Source: Alcanivorax sp. DG881 (GTDB lineage Bacteria > Pseudomonadota > Gammaproteobacteria > Pseudomonadales > Alcanivoracaceae). Taken from it: 64,000 bases of DNA. Of the stretch, positions 1 through 7,335 are shown piece by piece. The notes under the pieces were generated by a model, which searched no databases, had not been told where the DNA came from, and was given only the letters and a program-made list of their open reading frames with translations. The stretch lies in NCBI RefSeq assembly GCF_000155615.1, contig NZ_DS989915.1:1-64000 (forward strand), written 5' to 3'. Position numbers and translations under genes: made by a program. Every line of letters starts with the position of its first letter. Positions within the stretch are counted from its first letter, which is position 1.

Positions 1-30
1 TCGCGGGTTCGAGTCCCGTCCGCTCCGCCA
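1..30 (+). tRNA. tRNA-Asp, 3' end only (cut by window edge)
   Basis: The first 30 bases contain a T-arm (GCGGG, loop TTCGAGT, CCCGT), the 3' acceptor strand CCGCTCC, a G discriminator and an encoded CCA. This tail differs from the E. coli tRNA-Asp 3' end, as I recall it, by one base in the acceptor stem. The anticodon lies outside the window, so the Asp identity is inferred from the tail alone. Confidence 0.85.
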
Positions 31-45
31 CTATTCAGCAAGAAA

Positions 46-71
46 GGCTCTCCTTCGGGAGGGCCTTTTTT
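46..71 (+). terminator. Rho-independent terminator of the tRNA transcript
   Basis: An 8-bp stem (GGCTCTCC / GGAGGGCC, one G-T pair) closed by a TTCG tetraloop is followed directly by TTTTTT. It lies 15 bases after the tRNA CCA end. Confidence 0.85.
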
Positions 72-251
72 GTATGTGAAAAACGCTGCAAGCTCCTCGC
101 AACACGCTGCATGCCTGTAACTTGCTGTTTTCTTCTTTGCTTTTCCGTGTTGCCTGCCGCGTGAAGCGTGCAGCGCCTATTTCATGAACTTGTCACCTTC
201 TTTCTGTCTAATTTCATGGACGACATGTGAAACGATAGAAGGAGAAAGGCA

Positions 252-356
252 ATGGATGATTATCTGGAAGAGCGTCTGGAAGAAAAACTGCTGATGGAAA
301 GCCTGGAAGAGTGGCTGGAAGATGATGATTGGGCAGATGACGGCGAGGAGTTGTAA
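252..356 (+). CDS. Putative acidic micro-protein, 34 aa
   Basis: A short open frame runs from ATG at 252 to TAA at 356. It is preceded at good spacing by a strong Shine-Dalgarno stretch (AGAAGGAGAAAGG, about 235-249). The product is very acidic and heptad-like: it begins MDDYLEERLEEKLL, has a second amphipathic LEEWLEDDDW stretch and ends DDGEEL. Most of the residues are Glu, Asp or Leu, so it could form one amphipathic helix. I do not recognise the family. It stands alone between the tRNA terminator and the next gene. The good ribosome-binding site is the main support; the length is short enough that chance cannot be excluded. Confidence 0.5.
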   Translation: MDDYLEERLEEKLLMESLEEWLEDDDWADDGEEL

Positions 357-535
357 TCCTTCGCTGTTCTCTGCCCCTCTTTGGTTACCCCTCCGTTCAT
401 CCCGCCTCATCTCTGCCTGCCTTTTCTGCCGCAACGTGACTTCGGTACTGTTCTGATGGCGTCGTCTGACGCAAGCTATTGGCGTGACTTTTGTTTAACT
501 GCCTTTCAGGTCACACTCTTTCCATAAGGCCTGAC

Positions 536-541
536 TATAAT
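536..541 (+). promoter_or_regulatory. Possible -10 box of the coiled-coil gene
   Basis: A perfect TATAAT lies about 105 bases before the start at 648. No good -35 is seen at 16-18 bp; GTCACA at 510-515 is too far upstream. The leader between them can fold, for example GTCACT (564-569) with AGTGAC (576-581). Confidence 0.35.
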
Positions 542-647
542 TGGCAGCGCCGCGACTGTGGGTGTCACTTTTGGGAGTGACGCGATGTGCGACGCATCTG
601 CCTGCGGCGGCCACCTATAAAATAATTTCAAGGGAAGGACCGGCACC

Positions 648-2009
648 ATGGCTGCATCCTCTGTTACCTCGGAAGCGATTCTGTTTTTTGATCATCGGGG
701 TATTTCCAAAAGCATGCTCTACGCAGATTTCGAAGCCATTCTTGACGGGATGGTCGGGGTGCCTGAGTTTGCAGACAAAGAGGTGCGGGGCGCCTATTGC
801 CTGGTTAACGGCCAGTTGCGGGTGCGCTCCCTAGTGTTGTTTACCATCGATTTTGATGAAGACGGAATGGCCGATACCACCTGGAATGTGCCATTGCGCC
901 ACCTTGCGGAACACGCAGGCCAGGGGCCAGATATGGGAGCGGGGCCGGTTCGTCTTGCGTGTCGCAGCCAGTGCCCGGTGGCCTGGCATCAGGACCAGAT
1001 GTGGGATCCGGGAATGAAGCCCGGTGCCAACGACTTTATTGCCATCCGTGATTCCATTCGTGAGCGAGGCCCGAAAATGGGGCTGGAAATGGATGACGAG
1101 ATGGATGTCGCGCCTCCGCCCGTGGTGGGCACATCCGCGCCAACGATCGCGCCGGAAACGGATGAGTCGCAAAAGAAAGCAGACCAGGAGCGTGTCCGCT
1201 TGGCGCGCATTATCAAGGAGCTGCGCCTGCGGGTGCAGACCCTTGAGAATACCCAGTCTGAAGACGCCGCCAAGGTGCGGTACGCGGCCCAGCAGAAAGA
1301 AGAAATCCTCAATGCCCAGCTGGAAAAAGTGATGGGGCAGTTCAAGGCGATCAAATCCCAGAATGGCGCCTTGCGGGAGCAGAATGAATCCCTGAAAGGG
1401 CAGCTGCTATCCCTGAATCAGAGCCTGGAAGAGCAGAGTCGCCGCAGTGAGCACCAGGGAAGCGAGATGGAGGTGCTGACGGAGCAATACAAGCTGGCGC
1501 TGGAGCAGCGGCTGGAGGAAGAGCGGGCGAAGATGTCGGAGCAGTTACATGCGCTGGAAATGGATGTGCTGACCCGGGATGACCTGATTGGCCAGCTCCG
1601 TGGGGAAATCGCCGAACAGAAACGCAATAAGGCAAAAGACGCCAATAGCGGGGCGCAGAAGACCCTGGAGAAGCTGGAAGAGCTGGGGCTGAGCTTTATC
1701 GCCTTTCACCCCGGCGCGGGGCATATCTCCATCGCGGCGGACCAGGTGGCCAGCTACATGGAAAACCCCATTGCCTTTGCCGCCCGCAAATGCCTGGTCA
1801 CCGAAGACCATTACCGGGCCTGGTTGGCGCACTATGAAAGCCCCACCTGCCAGGTTCCCGTGGGGGCCGATGAGACGCCTTGTGGCAAGCGGGTGATCCG
1901 TGTGGAAGTGCCCAACCAGTTCAAGCCCGGGGTGTCCGATTGCAACGCCAACCGCTGCCCGAACTGCCGCAATGATTCCGCTATCGACAATGTGCTGCGT
2001 TTCCGTTGA
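648..2009 (+). CDS. Coiled-coil protein with Cys-rich tail, unknown function
   Basis: The 453-aa product has three parts. The N-terminal 110 or so residues form a globular region that begins around EAILFFDHRG. A long alpha-helical, Gln/Glu/Leu-rich coiled coil spans roughly residues 175-330. The C-terminal globular part (about 340-453) contains six cysteines, including a CNANRCPNC cluster that looks able to bind a metal. Similar proteins in marine gammaproteobacteria are, from memory, sometimes labelled 'chromosome partitioning ParA', but no Walker A motif is visible here, so I do not use that name. The ATG is preceded by AAGGGAAGGA. It lacks a signal peptide and is probably cytoplasmic. It is followed by the cyclic-nucleotide/rhodanese gene on the same strand after 133 bases. 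Confidence 0.8.
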   Translation: MAASSVTSEAILFFDHRGISKSMLYADFEAILDGMVGVPEFADKEVRGAYCLVNGQLRVRSLVLFTIDFDEDGMADTTWNVPLRHLAEHAGQGPDMGAGPVRLACRSQCPVAWHQDQMWDPGMKPGANDFIAIRDSIRERGPKMGLEMDDEMDVAPPPVVGTSAPTIAPETDESQKKADQERVRLARIIKELRLRVQTLENTQSEDAAKVRYAAQQKEEILNAQLEKVMGQFKAIKSQNGALREQNESLKGQLLSLNQSLEEQSRRSEHQGSEMEVLTEQYKLALEQRLEEERAKMSEQLHALEMDVLTRDDLIGQLRGEIAEQKRNKAKDANSGAQKTLEKLEELGLSFIAFHPGAGHISIAADQVASYMENPIAFAARKCLVTEDHYRAWLAHYESPTCQVPVGADETPCGKRVIRVEVPNQFKPGVSDCNANRCPNCRNDSAIDNVLRFR

Positions 2010-2096
2010 GCGAATAACTGTGAACTGGTTCCGCTAGGTGCTTGATTGGTAAGATTTTTGCAGTACTTTTTTCTGATCAGGGCTTTGGCCCGGCAG

Positions 2097-2120
2097 CATT
2101 GCAACAACCATTGCAACAAC
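2097..2120 (+). repeat. Perfect 12-bp tandem duplication
   Basis: CATTGCAACAAC occurs twice back to back, 23 bases before the start codon at 2143, just upstream of the GGGAG ribosome-binding site. It could be a polymerase-slippage product or a pair of protein-binding sites. Confidence 0.8.
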
Positions 2121-2142
2121 AAGAACATCGGGAGTCGCTGTT

Positions 2143-3216
2143 ATGGCGCAGGAATCCATCGATAAAAGCCTGTTACAGACGTTTGTGCCGGTTAATGCCC
2201 TGTCCGGCGATCAGCTGGACTGGTTGCTCGACCAGCAGGAAGTGTGCCGCTATGCGTCAGATGATGTCCTTTTTTCGCTGGGTGACCAGGATAACACCAC
2301 GATTTATCTGCTCAGTGGCCGGGTAGAGCTCACGGATGAAGAGGGTAAAAGCCATACGGTAAGTGCCGGTGATACCGCGTCCTGGCATCCGCTGGAGCAT
2401 GCTCAGCCCCGCCGTAGTACCGCGAAAGCCGTGGGTGAGGTGAGCGTGGTGCGTTTTGACAGCTTCCGGCTGGATACCATTTTGTCCTGGGATCAGTCGG
2501 CGGGTTACGTCATTCTTGATATTAATGCCAACTCCGCCTACCAGAACGACCGGGAATGGATGATCCGGTTGCTCAAGTCCAAGCTTTTCCACCGGGTGCC
2601 GCCGACCAATATTCTGGAAATTTTCCGTCGCCTCAAAGCCACCCGCCACAAAGAAGGCGAGGTGATTATTCGTCAGGGAGAGGCGGCTGATTGCTGCTAT
2701 ATCCTGAAAGAAGGGGTGTGTGAGGTGTCAATCGGTCTGGGCGAGGGCGAACCGACTCCGGTAGCCATGCTGGAAGAGGGGCAGTGGTTTGGCGAAGAAG
2801 CGTTGTTATCAGGCAAGCCACGTAATGCCACGGTGACCATGGCCACAGACGGTGTGCTGATGAAGTTGGACCGGCAGGACTTTGATGCTCTGCTGCGTGA
2901 GCCCATCATCAACACCATGCCGGGGGATCAGGTACTGTCTTCTGCCGAGAAGGGCGCCTGGTGGCTGGATGTGCGCACCAGTGATGAATTTGATCAGGAG
3001 CATCTGGTGGGGGCCACCAACATGCCCCTGAATGTGTTGCGCCTGAAATCCCGCCTGTTGGACCCGGGCAAGACCTATATCGCCTACTGCGATACCGGGC
3101 GACGTAGCGCCACCGCCGCTTTTCTGTTAAAAAACGCCGGCCTGGATGTGATCGTGCTGGATGGCGGCCTGAATGCCAATGCTGGTACCCTGCACGAGTA
3201 CCTGACTCAGGGGTAG
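2143..3216 (+). CDS. Double cyclic-nucleotide-binding domain plus rhodanese protein
   Basis: The 357-aa protein carries two cNMP-binding beta-roll domains (about 10-120 and 140-255) and a C-terminal rhodanese domain (about 265-355). The second roll has a near-canonical phosphate-binding cassette (FGEEALLSGKPRNATV). The first lacks it and is probably structural. The rhodanese loop has the active-site Cys (YCDTGRRSATA). There is no helix-turn-helix or membrane segment, so it looks like a cytoplasmic sensor or sulfur-transfer protein and not a Crp-type regulator. The ATG follows GGGAG by 8 bases. nadK follows after 78 bases. The domain calls are firm; the physiological role is unknown. Confidence 0.85.
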   Translation: MAQESIDKSLLQTFVPVNALSGDQLDWLLDQQEVCRYASDDVLFSLGDQDNTTIYLLSGRVELTDEEGKSHTVSAGDTASWHPLEHAQPRRSTAKAVGEVSVVRFDSFRLDTILSWDQSAGYVILDINANSAYQNDREWMIRLLKSKLFHRVPPTNILEIFRRLKATRHKEGEVIIRQGEAADCCYILKEGVCEVSIGLGEGEPTPVAMLEEGQWFGEEALLSGKPRNATVTMATDGVLMKLDRQDFDALLREPIINTMPGDQVLSSAEKGAWWLDVRTSDEFDQEHLVGATNMPLNVLRLKSRLLDPGKTYIAYCDTGRRSATAAFLLKNAGLDVIVLDGGLNANAGTLHEYLTQG

Positions 3217-3294
3217 CGCTTGCCGGATGGTGAGGCTGCCCGATTTTCGGGTTTCGCATCACCCAACGCAGCTTTACCTGAATGAGATCCCCCT

Positions 3295-4185
3295 GTGGCG
3301 CAAGAGAAATTTCGCAATATCGGATTAATTGCTCGGTCGGAAAGTGAGCAGGCGCTCTATTCATTGCGTCAGCTGATCCACTTTCTGCATGGCCGCGATT
3401 GCACCGTCATCCTCGATAAACACATTATCGGCAATCTGCCGGAGATGGGTTTGCAGGCCGCCAGTGCGTCGCAAATGGGCGAGTCCTGCGATCTGGTGAT
3501 TGTGGTCGGGGGCGATGGCAGTTTGCTGGGCGCTGCGCGCATTTTGTCCCGCTATAACGTGCCGGTACTGGGCGTGAACCGCGGCCACCTGGGTTTCCTT
3601 ACCGATATTCTTCCTTCCGAAATCGAATCCCGGGTTGGCCAGGTGCTGGATGGTGAATACAGCACGGAAAAGCGCTTCCTGCTGGATCTGGAAGTGCGCC
3701 GGGGCAAAACCGTGGTGGGTGAGGGCAGTGCCCTGAACGATATCGTGTTGCTGTCGGGTGACAGTGTGCACATGATCGATTTTGAATTGATGATCGACGG
3801 GCACTTTGTTTATGGACAGCGCTCCGACGGCCTGATTATCTCTACACCTACCGGCTCTACCGCCTACGCCCTGTCCGGCGGCGGGCCCATCATGCATCCC
3901 AAGCTGGATGCCATGGTGCTGGTTCCCCTGAATCCCCATACCCTGACCAGCCGCCCGCTGGTCGTGGCCGGTGACAGTGAAATTAAAATCCACATCACCA
4001 CGGAAAAAGTACGGCCCCTGGTCAGCTGCGATGGCACAGAGGGGATTCGTCTGCAGGTGGATGATGTGATTGCGATCCGTAAAAAACCGCATCGTCTACA
4101 CCTGATTCATCCTCCGGGGCACGATTTTTATCAGGCGTGTCGGTCCAAGCTGGGCTGGAGCTCCCGGCCTGGTGACAATAGTTAA
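3295..4185 (+). CDS. nadK: NAD kinase
   Basis: NadK phosphorylates NAD to NADP with ATP and controls NADP(H) supply in the cytoplasm. The 296-aa product has the expected family length. It shows the hallmark VVGGDGSLLGAARI motif, NRGHLGFLTD, and TPTGSTAYALSGGGPI in the second domain. The start is GTG at 3295 (MAQEKFRNIGLI), which fits the family N-terminus; a distal ATG would remove the first strand. It stands 78 bases after the cyclic-nucleotide/rhodanese gene and may share its transcript. The gene is followed by AT-rich direct repeats (TAATAGTA, about 4180-4199). Confidence 0.95.
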   Translation: MAQEKFRNIGLIARSESEQALYSLRQLIHFLHGRDCTVILDKHIIGNLPEMGLQAASASQMGESCDLVIVVGGDGSLLGAARILSRYNVPVLGVNRGHLGFLTDILPSEIESRVGQVLDGEYSTEKRFLLDLEVRRGKTVVGEGSALNDIVLLSGDSVHMIDFELMIDGHFVYGQRSDGLIISTPTGSTAYALSGGGPIMHPKLDAMVLVPLNPHTLTSRPLVVAGDSEIKIHITTEKVRPLVSCDGTEGIRLQVDDVIAIRKKPHRLHLIHPPGHDFYQACRSKLGWSSRPGDNS

Positions 4186-4309
4186 TAGTAGCTAATAGTA
4201 AAAAGCCGAGCCGCGCTGTTATTCCGTTGTTTAGTCATCTTCGCATGGTGAATCTGTTCGGGATAAATAAAGCGGGTCGCAGGCTGCAGATTTTTGAAGA
4301 GTGAAACCA

Positions 4310-4582
4310 ATGAACTACCAAAGTTTTGAAGACCTGATTGCTTCCATGTCTCCGGAGGCCTGCGACAACATGCGCCGTGCGGTGGAAACCGGGAAGTGGG
4401 CGGATGGCCGCGTTTTAACCCGTGAACAAAAGGAATTGTGTCTGCAGGCGGTGATTGCCTGGGAGCAGCAGAACCTGCCGGAAGAGCAGCGCACCGGGTA
4501 TATGGAGCAGGCCTGCAAGAGCAGTGAAGAAAAACCGGAAGAACAGCCAGTAATCTTGCGTGGCCCGGATACGCTGCAGTAA
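4310..4582 (+). CDS. YeaC-like DUF1315 protein
   Basis: The 90-aa product starts MNYQSFEDLIASMSPEAC and contains the family pattern of an N-terminal helix, a GKWADGRVLTREQKELCLQA core and a polar Glu-rich tail. It resembles E. coli YeaC (DUF1315), whose function is unknown. I chose ATG 4310 over GTG 4301 because GAAGAG lies at a suitable distance from the ATG but too close to the GTG. It is a small cytoplasmic protein with no catalytic motif, downstream of nadK by 124 bases. Confidence 0.85.
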   Translation: MNYQSFEDLIASMSPEACDNMRRAVETGKWADGRVLTREQKELCLQAVIAWEQQNLPEEQRTGYMEQACKSSEEKPEEQPVILRGPDTLQ

Positions 4583-4638
4583 ACATATTTTAATTATTTG
4601 AATACTTTTCGTCGATGACCGACGAGTCGTCCCTGAAA

Positions 4639-4656
4639 AAACGCCTGCCGGCGTTT
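4639..4656 (+). terminator. Weak terminator hairpin after the YeaC-like gene
   Basis: AAACGCC (4639-4645), loop TGCC, GGCGTTT (4650-4656) form a 7-bp stem with an A-run before it but only three Ts after it. It lies 57 bases past the stop codon. Confidence 0.5.
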
Positions 4657-4719
4657 CCCGCCATTATTTTTCTGTTCCGCGCGTTTGTGGAAAAACGGAA
4701 TTAATGTATTCTTCCTAGA

Positions 4720-4742
4720 AACCCCGCTTCGGTAGTGGGGTT
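4720..4742 (+). other. Hairpin in the lipase leader region
   Basis: AACCCCGC (4720-4727) pairs with GTGGGGTT (4735-4742) around a 7-base loop. It is 120 bases upstream of the lipase start and could be a leader structure or the end of a short transcript. No T-run follows. Confidence 0.4.
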
Positions 4743-4862
4743 AGCGTAGGCACAAATAATTCGTTTGGCTAAAGAGCCTTCTGCTGCTTGTATCAAGCCC
4801 CCCTGAGTGTAAGTGCAGGCAACGGCAGGAATTAGATAATAAAAAGTGGTTTGGGAGAGATC

Positions 4863-7223
4863 ATGAATACTTATAAAAAGGTACTGCCTCTGGCAGTGGC
4901 TATGGCGCTGGCTGCCTGTGGCGGCGGGAGCGACACGGTACCGGACCAGAGCGAAGGAGCCACCTTCCACGGTACATACCCGAAATTTAACCCCGTTACA
5001 TCGGATCTGCCTCTCAATACTGATCTGATCTTTGCCGATGCGCCTACCAGTGATGGCACGGCGAATGTGGGTGTCGCCACGAACCCAGTGGAGGCGGCAG
5101 TTAATGGTCTGGACGGTTTCTCTACCAATGCCTATTTCGATATTGCCTTTGAGGGCAGTATTGATTCTGCCAGTGTCTGTACGCTGACAGACGCTACCGT
5201 CAAGATGGCGTGTGCTCTGCCAAACGTCTTCCTGTTGCCCCTGAATACCGGTGCAGGTGACGCATTGGATCCGTCCAACATTGATCCCATGTCGCCGGTT
5301 CTTTCTGCAGCGATTACACCGGTTACCGCATCCGTTGTGTCCCTGGATGGCGGCACCAACAATGTGTTGAGGGTTATCCCTGAGCAGCCGCTTCAGGCAA
5401 AAACCAAGTATCTGGTGTTCGTTACTAACACAGTTATGGATGCCAATGGTGATCCGATCAAGGCATCAACAGCCTATGATTTGCTGGGTGAAAACGAGCC
5501 TGCAGTGTCGGGCTCACTGGCGGCGGTCCGTGGTGCAATTCAGGGCTGGGAAGCCATTGCTGGTGGTGTTCTTGCAGTTAATGGCCTTGCTGCAGACCCT
5601 GTGTCTGGTAAAGACCAGGTGGCTATCTCCTACACCTTTACAACCACTGATCCAATCGCGCCTTTGGTCGGCATGGCTGCACCAAGAGCAGCTTTGGCTG
5701 GGTTGGGTGTGCCATCCGCGAGTATCAATGGGCTGCAGGCAGGCGGGTTCTTGCCCACGCCGGTAGAGTCTGAGCTTGTAGGTGTGCCTGCAGCGACAGA
5801 AACAGACATCGGTGGTTTGACAGGGCTTCCAGCTAATATCGCCAATCTGTACACCGGTTATATTCAGCTTCCCTATTATCTGACCACCCCGGAAACTACC
5901 GCCAGCGCCAGCTATACTCAGGATAGCTGGGTGCCGGATGCCACGTTGGCGGGCGCATTGGGTATGAGTGTGCCACAGGATGTGGATGGTTCTACCAATG
6001 TCACTTACCGCTATCCGTTTGCCACTGAGCAAAGCCTGGAGACCGTGCCGCTTCAGGTTACGTTGCCGGGCTCTGCAGCGGGTGGGGGCGCTTGTGCGGC
6101 TCCGTATCCTGTTGTGATCTATATTCACGGGATTACCAGTGATCGTAGCTCTGTGGTTGCGCTTGCCCATAGTCTTGGCAATGCCTGCGTGGCGACGGTA
6201 GCGGTTGATTTGCCCTTGCATGGCGTAACCAACAACACCGGTTCACCACTCTATGGTCTGAATGTAGAAAATCCTGCCGGACTGGGTGCGGCGTTTGCCG
6301 GGTTGGGTGAAAATGCGCCCCGTGAGCGTCACTTCAATGATGCGGCTGGTTCTGGTGGTCAGTTCATTAATTTGGCTGTACTTCAGAATACTCGCGATAA
6401 CCTGCGTCAGTCGGTCATGGATATGCTCAACCTCAATGCCAGCCTGACAGTGATCAGCGATAATCTTGAGGCTCAGACGCTGGGCAGCCTGGATACTTCT
6501 GACGTGAAAGTGGTTGGTGTGTCTCTTGGCGGCATCGTCGGTTCCGTTTATGCAACCGTAAATCAGATGTCGATTGGCGCTGATGGCATGGCAGGTTTTA
6601 CCAGCAACCTCAAGCCGCTTAGCGGTGTTGTATCGTCTGCTTCTGGTGGTCAATTGACCCAGATTCTCGCCAATTCCCTGGCGCTTGGTCCTACCGTAAA
6701 TGCGGGTCTGGCGGAGGCAGGAGTGAATCAGGGCACGTCAGATTATGAGAAGTTTCTGTACGCAGCACAAAGCACTGTTGATTCCGGTGACCCGGTGAAC
6801 TTCGCTTCCACGTTGAGCGGCATCGGTGTGCCGGTACTGATTCAGCAGATCAAGGGTGGTGGAGATGCCAGTGGCCTTGGTGATACCAAGGTCTACACTG
6901 CGGACAAGGTTATCCCTAATAGTGTTGACGGTGCGCCGTTGGCCGGCACCAGCCCACTGGCGACTCTCGCTGGTGCGTCATTGCCAAGTGCGGCACCGGG
7001 TGCGTCTTCAGCAAATCTGTTGACCAGTCTGACTATTGGTCATCACGCCTCTCTGTTGCGACCGAGTGAAGATGGTGTGACGCCGGCTACCACAGGTGAG
7101 ACGCTAGCCACAGGAGAGCTGCAGACTGAAGTGGTCTCTTTTGTGCTGGATCCGACCAACATTGCGGTTGGAACTGCGGGAAGCAATGCCGCGTCTGCAT
7201 TCGTTGAGGTCGACGCACCGTAG
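4863..7223 (+). CDS. VolA/Pla-1-like surface lipoprotein (phospho)lipase
   Basis: The 786-aa product begins MNTYKKVLPLAVAMALAACGG, a signal peptide ending in a lipobox with Cys at residue 20, so it is lipidated and likely outer-membrane or surface attached. The first ~380 residues resemble the N-terminal domain of VolA-type lipases. The alpha/beta-hydrolase part follows, with the oxyanion strand VVIYIHGITSDRS and the nucleophile elbow VGVSLGG (Ser at about 554); GHHASLL near the C-terminus may supply the His. Vibrio VolA cleaves lysophosphatidylcholine and releases fatty acids, a role plausible for a lipid user. ATG 4863 was chosen over TTG 4851 because GGGAGAG precedes the ATG. A 17-bp hairpin follows the gene. 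The family is confident; the substrate is not. Confidence 0.85.
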   Translation: MNTYKKVLPLAVAMALAACGGGSDTVPDQSEGATFHGTYPKFNPVTSDLPLNTDLIFADAPTSDGTANVGVATNPVEAAVNGLDGFSTNAYFDIAFEGSIDSASVCTLTDATVKMACALPNVFLLPLNTGAGDALDPSNIDPMSPVLSAAITPVTASVVSLDGGTNNVLRVIPEQPLQAKTKYLVFVTNTVMDANGDPIKASTAYDLLGENEPAVSGSLAAVRGAIQGWEAIAGGVLAVNGLAADPVSGKDQVAISYTFTTTDPIAPLVGMAAPRAALAGLGVPSASINGLQAGGFLPTPVESELVGVPAATETDIGGLTGLPANIANLYTGYIQLPYYLTTPETTASASYTQDSWVPDATLAGALGMSVPQDVDGSTNVTYRYPFATEQSLETVPLQVTLPGSAAGGGACAAPYPVVIYIHGITSDRSSVVALAHSLGNACVATVAVDLPLHGVTNNTGSPLYGLNVENPAGLGAAFAGLGENAPRERHFNDAAGSGGQFINLAVLQNTRDNLRQSVMDMLNLNASLTVISDNLEAQTLGSLDTSDVKVVGVSLGGIVGSVYATVNQMSIGADGMAGFTSNLKPLSGVVSSASGGQLTQILANSLALGPTVNAGLAEAGVNQGTSDYEKFLYAAQSTVDSGDPVNFASTLSGIGVPVLIQQIKGGGDASGLGDTKVYTADKVIPNSVDGAPLAGTSPLATLAGASLPSAAPGASSANLLTSLTIGHHASLLRPSEDGVTPATTGETLATGELQTEVVSFVLDPTNIAVGTAGSNAASAFVEVDAP

Positions 7224-7243
7224 CTCCTTTTATCCTTCCGTTA

Positions 7244-7281
7244 GAACGACAACACCCCGCTTTTGCGGGGTGTTGTCGTTC
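7244..7281 (+). terminator. Strong 17-bp hairpin after the lipase gene
   Basis: A perfect 17-bp inverted repeat (GAACGACAACACCCCGC and its complement) around a TTTT loop lies 20 bases past the lipase stop and 54 before pepN. No T-run follows it, so it may act as a terminator or an mRNA-stabilising end. Confidence 0.7.
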
Positions 7282-7335
7282 TGGGGACGCGTTAAACTGC
7301 GCCTTCATTGATTCTTCCTGTCAGGAGTTGTTCTC

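Noticed and set aside
648-2009. ParA-type partition ATPase
   Set aside because: No Walker A or other ATPase motif is visible; a long coiled coil and a Cys cluster dominate.
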